Assembly: GCA_021823365.1 (NCBI GenBank)
Contig: JAKAOD010000186.1
Coordinates: 1 to 6,394 of the forward strand
Source: Actinomycetes bacterium
GTDB lineage: Bacteria; Actinomycetota; Acidimicrobiia; Acidimicrobiales; Bog-793
Reading direction: 5' to 3'
DNA: 6,394 bases
Positions 1 to 5,632 of this stretch are shown here, piece by piece. The notes below the pieces were generated by a model, which was not told where the DNA came from, did no database searches, and saw only the letters and a program-made list of their open reading frames with translations. The translations under genes were made by a program, and so were the position numbers. Positions within the stretch are counted from its first letter, which is position 1. The number at the start of each line of letters is the position of its first letter.

Positions 1-28
1 CCCAGGGCCCAGGGCCCAGGGCCCAGGG
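1..28. repeat. CCCAGGG heptanucleotide tandem repeat, 4 perfect copies, open at left edge
   Basis: The first 28 bases are four exact copies of CCCAGGG followed by GGC. The array may continue past the window edge. It lies inside the open frame of the phosphodiesterase gene and encodes a heptapeptide period (PGPWALG). Seven is not a multiple of three, so each copy gained or lost would change the reading frame of what follows. None of the three frames of the repeat on that strand contains a stop. Whether this part is translated or intergenic cannot be settled here. Confidence 0.85.
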
Positions 29-1914
29 GCTCCCGGATCGTTCAGCATCGCTCCGCTCCTCGCGGTGCGGCCCGCCGGCGGGGCGTCGACCGTCGTGCCA
101 TCAGCGGCCGCCGGCCGGCGTTCTTGACCTCGGGCGCCCGCGGCGGGGCGGCCCCGCCGCCCGGAAAGTGGCACCGCGCGGGCGACGGAGAGGCGGGCTT
201 GCTCGAGGGCGGCGGGAAGCGCTGCGCTTGGCGCCGGTCGCGCGAGGAGGTAACCCTGGGCGGCGTCGCAGCCAAGCTCGCGCAAGGCGTCGAGCTGCGA
301 AGCGGTCTCGACGCCCTCGGCCACCACCCGCAGGCCGAGGCCGTGCGCGACCCGGACCACGGCGTCCACCAAGAGCGCGTCCGCCTGGTCGGTCCCGAGC
401 CCGGCGATGAAGCCGCGGTCGATCTTCACGACGTCGACGGGAAGATGCTTCAGGTACGAGAGCGCCGAGTAGCCCGTGCCGAAGTCGTCGATGGCAACCT
501 CGACCCCGAGCTCCCGCAGCGTCGCAAGCACCCGATAGGCGGCGTAGTCGTCGGTGGCGACGAAGGCCGACTCGGTCAGCTCCGCGCAGACCGACGACGG
601 TGGCAGCCCCGCGGCGGCGCAGGCGGCGGCGAAGCGCTCGACGAGGCGCTCGTCACGTAGCTGGCGAGCCGACAGGTTGACGGCCACCTTCGGCCGCGCC
701 CCCGCGCGCCCCGGCCAGCTCGCCGCCTCGGCGATGGCCCGCTCGATGACGAAGGCGCCGAGCTCGACGATCAACCCGCTGCGCTCGGCGAGAGGGACGA
801 AGCGGTCCGGGACGACGAGCCCATGGCCGGGTCGTTCCCAGCGAAGCAGCGCCTCACAGGCGATGGCCTCGCCGCTCGCGAGCGCGACGACCGGCTGGTA
901 GTGCAGGCACAGCTCCCCGAGCGGCACGGCCCGCTCGAGCGCCTGCTCGGTCTCGAAGGCCTCGACCGCCGCCCGCCGCAGCTCGGCGTTGCCGACGACG
1001 AAGTTCCCCCCGCCGCGCTCGGACGCGTGACGCATCGCCGCGGCGGCGTCGCGGACCAGGCTCGCCGCGTCGTCGTGCTCGCGGTCGGCGAGCGCGACGC
1101 CCACCGAGGGCACGCCCTTGAGCTCCCCCCAGCCGGGAACCGCCACCGGGCGAGCGAGCGCGGCGATGGCTGAGCTCGCGAGGCGCAAGATGGCGTGCTC
1201 GTCGCGTGCTTGTCGGACGACAGCGAAGCGCCCCCCGCCGAGACGAGCGAGCGTGTCCTGTGGACCGCAGCAGGCCCGCAGGCGCCGGGCCGCCTCGGCC
1301 ACCATGGCGTCGGCCGCCTCGTCACCTGCCGTCGAGGCGACGGTGTCAAGGGCACCGAGGCCGACGACGAGCACACCGACCTGACCGTCCCCACGCTTCG
1401 AGCGAGCGAGGGCCGCTGCCGTGCGGTCGGCGAACAGCGCCGCGTTCGCAAGCCCGGTCGCGTCGTCGGGCGGCGCCCGGCGTGCCAGCTCGGCCTGCAG
1501 GCGACGGGTCTCGGTCACGTCGTGGACGACCACGAGCGCAGCCGGCCGCGCCTCCCATTCGAGCAGGTGGGAGGTCACCTCCACCTCGATGAGCGTCCCG
1601 TCGGCCTTCTGGTGGCGCCACGACCCCGCGTGCCGCAGCACCTCTCGCCGCTCGGCGACGAATGCCCGCAGGCGGGCGCGGTCCTCGGCAGGCCGGATGT
1701 CGGCGATCGTCATCGCCAAGAACGCCGCCCGAGGGTAGCCGTAGTGGGCGACCGCCGCCTCGTTCACCTCGAGGAAGCGCAGCGTCTCGAGGTCGTAGAC
1801 CCACATCGGCAGCGGGTTCGCCAAGAGCAGGAGCCGGAACGCTCCGCCCGCGTCCCCGATGCTCCGCCTCCTCGCCCCTGACGGGGCACCGAGCCGGCGT
1901 CCCTCGTCGGACAT
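1..1914 (-). CDS. PAS - degenerate GGDEF - EAL protein, probable cyclic-di-GMP phosphodiesterase (3' end outside window)
   Basis: Seen: 638 codons from ATG at 1914 with no stop before the left edge. A PAS domain spans about residues 20-138, ending in the usual VVVHDVTETRRLQ linker. A GGDEF-like domain spans about 150-315, but its signature is GGGRF (226-230) and the metal-binding aspartate of the upstream DxD segment is lost, so cyclase activity is unlikely. The EAL domain (about 320-565) looks catalytically complete: YQP (Q340), EAL (354-356), VNLS (N413), ELTE (E448), DDFGTGYS (D476, D477), KIDR (K497), AEGVE (E533) and QGY (Q553). Known: such EAL domains hydrolyse c-di-GMP to pGpG, and degenerate GGDEF domains often bind GTP and regulate the EAL. 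Inference: a soluble, PAS-controlled phosphodiesterase, as no membrane segment is seen. The Ala/Pro/Arg-rich tail from about 565 is low complexity. The start is the first after an in-frame TAG at 1972-1974, with GGGGAGGG just upstream. Confidence 0.95.
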   Translation of the reverse strand, partial: MSDEGRRLGAPSGARRRSIGDAGGAFRLLLLANPLPMWVYDLETLRFLEVNEAAVAHYGYPRAAFLAMTIADIRPAEDRARLRAFVAERREVLRHAGSWRHQKADGTLIEVEVTSHLLEWEARPAALVVVHDVTETRRLQAELARRAPPDDATGLANAALFADRTAAALARSKRGDGQVGVLVVGLGALDTVASTAGDEAADAMVAEAARRLRACCGPQDTLARLGGGRFAVVRQARDEHAILRLASSAIAALARPVAVPGWGELKGVPSVGVALADREHDDAASLVRDAAAAMRHASERGGGNFVVGNAELRRAAVEAFETEQALERAVPLGELCLHYQPVVALASGEAIACEALLRWERPGHGLVVPDRFVPLAERSGLIVELGAFVIERAIAEAASWPGRAGARPKVAVNLSARQLRDERLVERFAAACAAAGLPPSSVCAELTESAFVATDDYAAYRVLATLRELGVEVAIDDFGTGYSALSYLKHLPVDVVKIDRGFIAGLGTDQADALLVDAVVRVAHGLGLRVVAEGVETASQLDALRELGCDAAQGYLLARPAPSAALPAALEQARLSVARAVPLSGRRGRPAAGARGQERRPAAADGTTVDAPPAGRTARSGAMLNDPGAPGPWALGPG

Positions 1915-1956
1915 CGCCCTCCCCGGAAGGTCGATCCTCCGCCGGATGTGCGTATC

Positions 1957-1985
1957 ATCGTACTCTCTCGCCTACTGGTTGTCAC
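1957..1985 (-). promoter_or_regulatory. Predicted promoter of the PAS-GGDEF-EAL gene
   Basis: On the minus strand, GTGACA (1985-1980) is a 5/6 match to the -35 consensus TTGACA. It is followed by exactly 17 bases and then TACGAT (1962-1957), a 4/6 match to TATAAT. Transcription would start near 1950, giving a leader of about 36 bases that ends in the GGGGAGGG ribosome-binding region before the ATG at 1914. This is inferred from sequence only. Confidence 0.5.
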
Positions 1986-1995
1986 TCCAGTGACA
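1980..1995. promoter_or_regulatory. Palindromic operator candidate over the -35
   Basis: TGTCACT and AGTGACA are perfect 7-base inverted arms separated by CC. The right side of the palindrome as read on the minus strand contains the -35 hexamer of the predicted phosphodiesterase promoter. A dimeric repressor bound here would block RNA polymerase. The regulator is not identifiable from the window. Confidence 0.4.
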
Positions 1996-2055
1996 CTCTC
2001 CGCGCGATCACGCGCCAGGAACGCCGCTCGAGCAGACGGGCGCGACCGAGATCAC

Positions 2056-2077
2056 GCCGCCGCCCTTCGTCGGCGGC
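2056..2077 (-). terminator. GC-rich stem-loop after the toxin gene, possible terminator
   Basis: GCCGCCG (2056-2062) and CGGCGGC (2071-2077) form a perfect 7-bp stem with an 8-base loop. It begins 15 bases past the toxin stop codon on the minus strand. There is no U-tract after it, which is common for terminators claimed in high-GC actinobacteria but weakens the call. It would separate the toxin-antitoxin operon from the phosphodiesterase promoter downstream. Confidence 0.35.
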
Positions 2078-2092
2078 CAGGATGGCTCGCGA

Positions 2093-2371
2093 TCAGCGTG
2101 GTCGGTAGGCAGCGGATCGGTGCTGGATGTCGAGGACGATGACGACGCGCTTCTCGTCATTGATCTCGTAGAGGATGCGCCACTCGCGGCCGAGGCGGGC
2201 GCTGAAGATGCCGGTCAGCGCGTCGCGAAGCGGCTTGCCGATCCTGCGGGGATCGTCCAGCAGCGGCCCGGTGACGACCTCAACAGCGGTGGCGGCGACC
2301 TCCGGCGGCAGCCGGTCGGCGAGGGCTCGTCGAGCCGGTGGCGCCGTACCAAGCTCGTAGCGTTCGCTCAC
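2093..2371 (-). CDS. RelE/ParE-family toxin of a type II toxin-antitoxin pair
   Basis: This is a 92-residue protein, the usual size for the RelE/ParE fold. Diagnostic stretches are PLLDDPRRIGKPLRDAL (36-52), FSARLGREWRILYEI (56-70) and VLDIQHRSAAYR (79-90). The same order of a GPL..NP..GKPLR segment, a SAR.G.YR..Y segment and a closing H-R-S-Y-R segment is familiar from mycobacterial RelE. Known: RelE toxins cleave mRNA in the ribosome, while ParE toxins poison gyrase. The resemblance favours RelE, but the activity cannot be assigned with certainty. Arg65, Arg85 and the late Tyr/Arg are candidate functional residues. The GTG start overlaps the antitoxin stop by four bases (GTGA, 2371-2368), which implies translational coupling. 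The start lies in a strong hairpin, annotated separately. Confidence 0.88.
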   Translation of the reverse strand: MSERYELGTAPPARRALADRLPPEVAATAVEVVTGPLLDDPRRIGKPLRDALTGIFSARLGREWRILYEINDEKRVVIVLDIQHRSAAYRPR

Positions 2372-2625
2372 GAAGCCTGGCGCCCTCGTGCCAGGCTTCG
2401 TACCGCGTCTACCCCGTAGACGATGTCGCCGTCGGCGACCGCCTGACGCGCGTCGGCCAGCGCGCGCAACGCCTGGGGGTCGGCCACCACCTCGGCGGTC
2501 TCGCGCAGCGCGAGGAACGTCTCGATGGCGAGCACCACGGTCTGGTGAACGCTGCGTCGGTCCTCTTCGGCAGCGGCACGCAGGTCGGCGTCAAGCTCCG
2601 GGTTGAGACGCAAAGTCATCGCCAT
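2368..2625 (-). CDS. Ribbon-helix-helix antitoxin of the RelE/ParE toxin
   Basis: This is an 85-residue acidic protein encoded directly before the toxin. Residues 3-38 (beginning MTLRLNPELDADLRAAA) have the strand-helix-helix pattern of CopG/Arc-type DNA-binding domains: an alternating hydrophobic strand, then two amphipathic helices. The C-terminal part, about residues 45-80, is Ala/Asp/Arg-rich and helical with VADGDIVYGVDAV, like the toxin-wrapping tails of RelB-type antitoxins. Known: such antitoxins neutralise the toxin and repress their own operon. An ATG at 2619 (third codon) is an alternative start. No ribosome-binding site precedes 2625, and the -10-like TATCAT ends six bases before it, suggesting a leaderless mRNA. 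Confidence 0.82.
   Translation of the reverse strand: MAMTLRLNPELDADLRAAAEEDRRSVHQTVVLAIETFLALRETAEVVADPQALRALADARQAVADGDIVYGVDAVRSLARGRQAS
2370..2401 (-). promoter_or_regulatory. 12-bp perfect hairpin covering the toxin start codon
   Basis: In the minus-strand transcript, ACGAAGCCTGGC (2401-2390) pairs fully with GCCAGGCTTCGT (2381-2370), leaving an 8-base loop, ACGAGGGC. The last two stem bases are the G and T of the toxin GTG start. The loop carries the only purine-rich, Shine-Dalgarno-like run before it, GAGGG, at 2387-2383. The whole element is coding sequence for the last residues of the antitoxin. Inference: the folded RNA hides the toxin start until a ribosome finishing the antitoxin opens it. 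Confidence 0.6.
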
Positions 2626-2631
2626 ACCATC

Positions 2632-2641
2632 ATGATATCAT
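2632..2641 (-). promoter_or_regulatory. Antitoxin promoter -10 with overlapping operator palindrome
   Basis: ATGATATCAT is a perfect 10-base palindrome in an A/T-rich island of an otherwise very GC-rich sequence. It overlaps a second palindrome, ATCATGAT (2629-2636). On the minus strand it contains TATCAT (2637-2632), which fits the actinobacterial -10 pattern TANNNT. With a normal discriminator, transcription would start at or beside the A of the ATG at 2625. A ribbon-helix-helix dimer binding the palindrome would cover the -10 and autorepress the operon. No good -35 is visible. Confidence 0.5.
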
Positions 2642-2939
2642 TCGATACCTCTTCGGTGCCCACGCGTCTGATTGCGGACTCTCTGCGGCCGAAGCTGATC
2701 CACCTGCCGCGCGGCGACGCCTGGTCGATCCCCGAGGCGCGCGCGGGGACTTCGGGCCGCCGATGTGCACGGCGAGACCGCCGGGATGCGCGCCTCAGGA
2801 TCGGCTCCCGAGGTGCCGTTAGCCGTGGCAGGCGCGCCGTCGTGGCGGGCCCAGCGTGAGGACCCGCATGTGATGAGACGCCCGCCTGCGCGGGCCCGGC
2901 GGCTGCGACGCCGGCTGGCCTCCCCGGCAGGACTGAGCC
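2642..2939. other. Intergenic region between divergent antitoxin and cyclase genes
   Basis: I see no supportable gene in these roughly 300 bases. Open frames crossing it are antisense or frame-shifted extensions of neighbouring genes and have no recognisable protein. Small inverted repeats exist: CCCGC/GCGGG at 2881-2894 and GCCGG/CCGGC at 2910-2928. In such GC-rich DNA they are weak evidence of function. The promoter of the cyclase gene should lie here, but I could not identify a convincing one. Confidence 0.5.
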
Positions 2940-3983
2940 GTGACGGCCGAGGTGGTGGCCAACCCTGAGCGGCCCGGGCACCCGGCATCGCCGGCATCGC
3001 CCGGCGCGACCGCGGCCAGCTGGGCTCAGGCCTTCTCCTCCCGGCCGAACCAGGTGGCGGCGCTGTTGTGGGCGGCGGGCGGGCTGGTGGTGGCGGCGGT
3101 CCTCCTCGTGCAGCGCTGGCCCGAGCCGTCGCTTCTCGCCCTCGTCGTGCCGGCGGCCGTCGCCGGGGTGTGCGCCATCTCCCGGGCGACGGCCGGCGAG
3201 CGCCTGCCGCGCTGGAGCCTGCAGGTCGACGTCGGGCTCGGCAACCTCCTGATCAGCGTGGTCGCCACGGCCTCGGCGAGCGAGCACGTCGAGCTTGCCA
3301 ACCTCTACCTGCTCGTCGAGGTCTTCGCCCTGCTCTACCTGCCGCTGCGCGCGGCGCTCGGGCATCTCGGCGCAGCCGGGGCCGCCTACGCCCTCGTGCT
3401 CGGCCTCGGTCCCCGGCCGGCCGAGCCGCCGCTTCTCGCCTGGCTCGCGGTGTTCGGGACCGGCGCCGTCGTGGGCGTGGTCGTCGTCGGCCTCGTGCGC
3501 GTGCTGCGCACCGTCGCCCGGGAGGACCCCTTGACCGGGCTCGCCAACCGCCGCGCCTTTGACGAGCGGATCGACGCCGAGCTCGAGCGCGCGGGCCGAG
3601 GCGGGGAGGCGGTCTCGATCCTGATCGCCGACCTCGACGGCTTCAAGGCGGTGAACGACGCCCACGGGCACCACGCCGGGGACCGCCTGCTCGTGGCGAC
3701 GGCCCGGTCGTGGCGGGCGGCGACCCGCGGCGGCGGGGACTTCTTGGCCCGCCTCGGCGGCGACGAGTTCGCCCTGCTCGCCCCCGGCGCGGACGAGGTC
3801 ACCGCCCACGGCCTCGCCCGGCGGCTCAGCGAGGCGCTCCCCCAAGGTGTCTCTGCCTCGGTCGGGGTGGCCACCTGGGACCGGGCCGAGGGGGCCTCGG
3901 ACCTCCTGCGTCGGGCCGACCGGGCGATGTACCGCGCCAAGCGGCGCCATCGCCGCAGCGACGGCCCCTCCCGCCCCGTCTGA
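2940..3983 (+). CDS. Membrane-bound diguanylate cyclase (six-helix sensor plus GGDEF)
   Basis: A 347-residue protein. A Pro/Ala-rich N-terminus (about 1-36) precedes six hydrophobic segments near 39-58, 64-81, 98-113, 119-136, 141-157 and 166-187. This is an integral membrane sensor module I cannot assign to a named MASE class. The GGDEF domain starts at DPLTGLANRR (196-205). It has the metal-binding DLDGFK (D231) and an intact LGGDEF (GGDEF at 273-277), and ends near RADRAMYRAKRR. Known: this domain condenses two GTP to cyclic-di-GMP. The inhibitory I-site RxxD expected at 264-267 reads GGGD, with an Arg one place early, so product inhibition may be weakened. The GTG start at 2940 is the first start after an in-frame TGA (2934-2936), with AGGA seven bases upstream. 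The TGA stop touches the insertion sequence. Confidence 0.95.
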   Translation: MTAEVVANPERPGHPASPASPGATAASWAQAFSSRPNQVAALLWAAGGLVVAAVLLVQRWPEPSLLALVVPAAVAGVCAISRATAGERLPRWSLQVDVGLGNLLISVVATASASEHVELANLYLLVEVFALLYLPLRAALGHLGAAGAAYALVLGLGPRPAEPPLLAWLAVFGTGAVVGVVVVGLVRVLRTVAREDPLTGLANRRAFDERIDAELERAGRGGEAVSILIADLDGFKAVNDAHGHHAGDRLLVATARSWRAATRGGGDFLARLGGDEFALLAPGADEVTAHGLARRLSEALPQGVSASVGVATWDRAEGASDLLRRADRAMYRAKRRHRRSDGPSRPV

Positions 3984-4001
3984 GTGTGCAGCGCTGAACT
4001 A
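3984..4001 (+). repeat. Left terminal inverted repeat of the insertion sequence
   Basis: GTGTGCAGCGCTGAACTA starts directly after the TGA stop of the cyclase gene. It pairs with 5284-5301 at 13 of 18 positions. The best-conserved part is the inner GAACTA, while the outer half is looser. Confidence 0.55.
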
Positions 4002-4015
4002 TCCGCGCGATTGAG

Positions 4016-4027
4016 CCCCGCGTGGGG
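4016..4027 (+). other. Small hairpin before the transposase start
   Basis: CCCC (4016-4019) and GGGG (4024-4027) can pair around GCGT, between the left terminal repeat and the GTG start at 4039. Known for several insertion sequences: structures here limit translation of read-through transcripts from outside. Applied to this element that is inference, since the stem is only four pairs. Confidence 0.3.
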
Positions 4028-4038
4028 TAGGGTTTGGC

Positions 4039-5286
4039 GTGCGGGAGTTCCTGCTGGGCGGCGAGGCTCTGGCCGCGTTCTTCGCTCGGGTGTCCCCGCA
4101 CCTCGACGAGCGCCAGCGTCGCGTGCTCGCCGGCTCCATGGCCCGGGCGCTCGGCCGGGGCGGGATCGTGGCGGTGGCCGAGGCGACGGGGATGAGCCGC
4201 TCGACGTTGCAGGCAGCAGTGAGCCAGGTGGACGCCGGGATCGAGGTGAGCGATCGGGTACGCGCCCCTGGCGGTGGTCGGCCTCGTCTTGTCGACAAGG
4301 ACCCGACCCTGCTCGCTGACCTCGATGCGCTCGTCGACCCCGAGACCCGTGGCGATCCCATGTGCCCGCTTCGCTGGACGACGAAGTCGACCGAGCACCT
4401 CGCTGGAGCGCTGCAGGAGATGGGCCATGTCGTCTCTTCCGACACCGTCGGGCGGCTGCTGAAGGAGATGGGCTACAGCCTCCAGGCCCCGGCCAAGGAG
4501 AACGAGGGCGCTCAGCATCCCGACCGTGATGCCCAGTTCCGCTACCTGAACGACCAGGTCGAAGCCCACCTCGCGGCCGGCCAACCGGTGATCAGGGTCG
4601 ACTCGAAGAAGAAGGAGGTGCTCGGGAACCTCGCCAACAAGGGCAGGGAGTACGAGCCAAAGGGTGAGCCAACCCGCGTCAACGTGCACGACTTCCCTGA
4701 TCCCAAGCTCGGCAAGGCGATCCCCTATGGGGTCTTCGACCTCGCCGCCGATGCGGGCTTTGTCACCGTCGGCTCCGACGCGGACACCGCGGCGTTCGCG
4801 GTCTCGAGCATCGGGAGGTGGTGGGACGCAGTCGGCAAGGCCGCCTACGAAGGCGCCACCCACCTCCTCATCCCCGCAGATGCGGGAGGCTCCAACAGCT
4901 ACCGGAACCGGCTGTGGAAGCGAGAGCTCGGAGCGCTTGCCGAGCGAACCGGCCTTGCCATCACCGTCTGTCACTTCCCCCCGGGCACGAGCAAGTGGAA
5001 CCGCATCGAGCATCGGCTCTTCAGTCACATCTCCATGAACTGGAGGGGCCGCCCTCTCATCAGCCACGAGGTCGTCGTCGATCTCATCGCGGCCACCACG
5101 ACCCGGAGCGGCTTGAAGGTCCGCGCCGAGCTCGACACCGGCTCCTACCCGAAGGGGACCAAGGTCACCGACGCCGAGCTCGCCGCCGTGCCACGCGAGG
5201 CACACCCCTTTCATGGAGAGTGGAACTACACGGTCGGCGGGGCACGCTTGAGATCGCGGCCTCGAAAGCGAATCACAAGCAAGTAG
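4039..5286 (+). CDS. ISAzo13-family DDE transposase
   Basis: A 415-residue protein. An N-terminal helix-turn-helix-like region is visible at about 37-65 (ALGRGGIVAVAEATGMSRST), followed by a GGGRPRLVDKDP linker (78-89). The catalytic DDE core has D188 in VIRVDSKKKEVLGN, D281 in LIPADAGGSNSYRNRLW and E324 in SKWNRIEHRLFS. The segments WTTKSTEHLA, SKKKEVLGN, CHFPPGTSKWNRIEHRLF and FHGEWNYTV are characteristic of the ISAzo13 (Rhodopirellula-type) transposases. Length is near the family norm, with a basic tail of about 16 residues after WNYTV. The GTG at 4039 is the only start after an in-frame TGA at 4012-4014; AGGG lies six bases upstream as a weak ribosome-binding site. Its TAG stop (5284-5286) is the inner edge of the right terminal repeat. 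No frameshift or missing catalytic residue is seen. Confidence 0.95.
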   Translation: MREFLLGGEALAAFFARVSPHLDERQRRVLAGSMARALGRGGIVAVAEATGMSRSTLQAAVSQVDAGIEVSDRVRAPGGGRPRLVDKDPTLLADLDALVDPETRGDPMCPLRWTTKSTEHLAGALQEMGHVVSSDTVGRLLKEMGYSLQAPAKENEGAQHPDRDAQFRYLNDQVEAHLAAGQPVIRVDSKKKEVLGNLANKGREYEPKGEPTRVNVHDFPDPKLGKAIPYGVFDLAADAGFVTVGSDADTAAFAVSSIGRWWDAVGKAAYEGATHLLIPADAGGSNSYRNRLWKRELGALAERTGLAITVCHFPPGTSKWNRIEHRLFSHISMNWRGRPLISHEVVVDLIAATTTRSGLKVRAELDTGSYPKGTKVTDAELAAVPREAHPFHGEWNYTVGGARLRSRPRKRITSK

Positions 5287-5301
5287 TTCTGCGGCGCGCC
5301 C
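5284..5301 (+). repeat. Right terminal inverted repeat of the insertion sequence
   Basis: TAGTTCTGCGGCGCGCCC is the partner of 3984-4001 and begins with the transposase stop codon. The next three bases, TGA, match the three before the left end. An AATC lies at a similar distance inside both ends (as read toward each end), slightly strengthening the pairing. Confidence 0.55.
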
Positions 5302-5556
5302 TGAGCACCGGACCGGGGGTGGTCTGCTCTCCTGGTCGAGCGCGCCGGACGGGCGCCGATCGCGACGGGCGCCGTGGTCGAGAAGAGAGCCGCTTCCTGC
5401 TCGTCAATCGCGCGCAGCCGTCACCGACTGGGACGGGGAAGTGACATGTCGCGTGCGCTTGTCCTTTTCGGATTCGGACAGGCGCCCGGACGAGCGGAGG
5501 TGGACCGCTGGGATCGGCGTACTTGGTTCGGCACCGAGAATTCTTGCCGATCGTTC

Positions 5557-5585
5557 ACGGCATTCTCATGTAGCCCTGCTCTAAT
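5557..5585 (+). promoter_or_regulatory. Weak promoter candidate for the adaptor gene
   Basis: TCTAAT (5580-5585) is a 5/6 match to TATAAT. Seventeen bases upstream, ACGGCA (5557-5562) matches TTGACA at only three positions. It sits in one of the few A/T-richer spots of the window. A transcript starting near 5592 would carry the 5600-5618 dyad in its leader. Confidence 0.25.
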
Positions 5586-5599
5586 TCGATGCTGCAGAA

Positions 5600-5618
5600 G
5601 TGCTCGCCCGCCGAGCAC
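5600..5618. promoter_or_regulatory. Dyad symmetry, operator or leader hairpin candidate
   Basis: GTGCTCG (5600-5606) and CGAGCAC (5612-5618) are perfect 7-base inverted arms around CCCGC. The size and spacing suit the binding site of a dimeric repressor. As RNA it would be a stable hairpin about 100 bases before the adaptor start. Confidence 0.4.
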
Positions 5619-5632
5619 GACCCCTGACGGGT

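Larger units (their letters stand above)
3984..5301 (+). mobile_element. Complete insertion sequence, ISAzo13-type, with probable TGA target duplication
   Basis: The element holds one transposase gene between imperfect terminal inverted repeats. Left end GTGTGCAGCGCTGAACTA (3984-4001) and the reverse complement of the right end, GGGCGCGCCGCAGAACTA (5301-5284), agree at 13 of 18 positions, including an unbroken GAACTA. Both flanks carry TGA (3981-3983 and 5302-5304), read as a 3-bp target duplication. The length is about 1.32 kb, a normal size for a one-gene element of this kind. The exact ends are inferred; a 1-3 base shift is possible because CTGAG occurs at both edges. The transposase frame is intact, so the copy could be active. 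Confidence 0.7.

Noticed and set aside
1..28. CRISPR array
   Set aside because: The units are seven bases with no spacers; it is a simple tandem repeat.
1195..1881. 228-codon plus-strand frame and other frames opposite the phosphodiesterase gene
   Set aside because: They mirror the PAS and GGDEF coding strand. Only the minus frame starting at 1914 gives recognisable domains continuously.
2881..2928. Terminator or operator before the cyclase gene
   Set aside because: The arms are only five GC bases each, which is expected by chance in such DNA.
2616..3950. 444-codon open frame on the minus strand across the cyclase gene
   Set aside because: It is antisense to a clear GGDEF protein, is Pro/Arg/Gly/His-rich with no domain, and results from scarcity of stops in GC-rich DNA.
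3826..5214. 462-codon open frame on the minus strand across the transposase gene
   Set aside because: It is antisense to an intact DDE transposase with all catalytic residues and has no recognisable domain of its own.
5304..5328. Intrinsic terminator after the insertion sequence
   Set aside because: The stem AGCA-GACC/GGTC-TGCT needs a three-base bulge and has no U-tract, so it is noted only within the intergenic entry.
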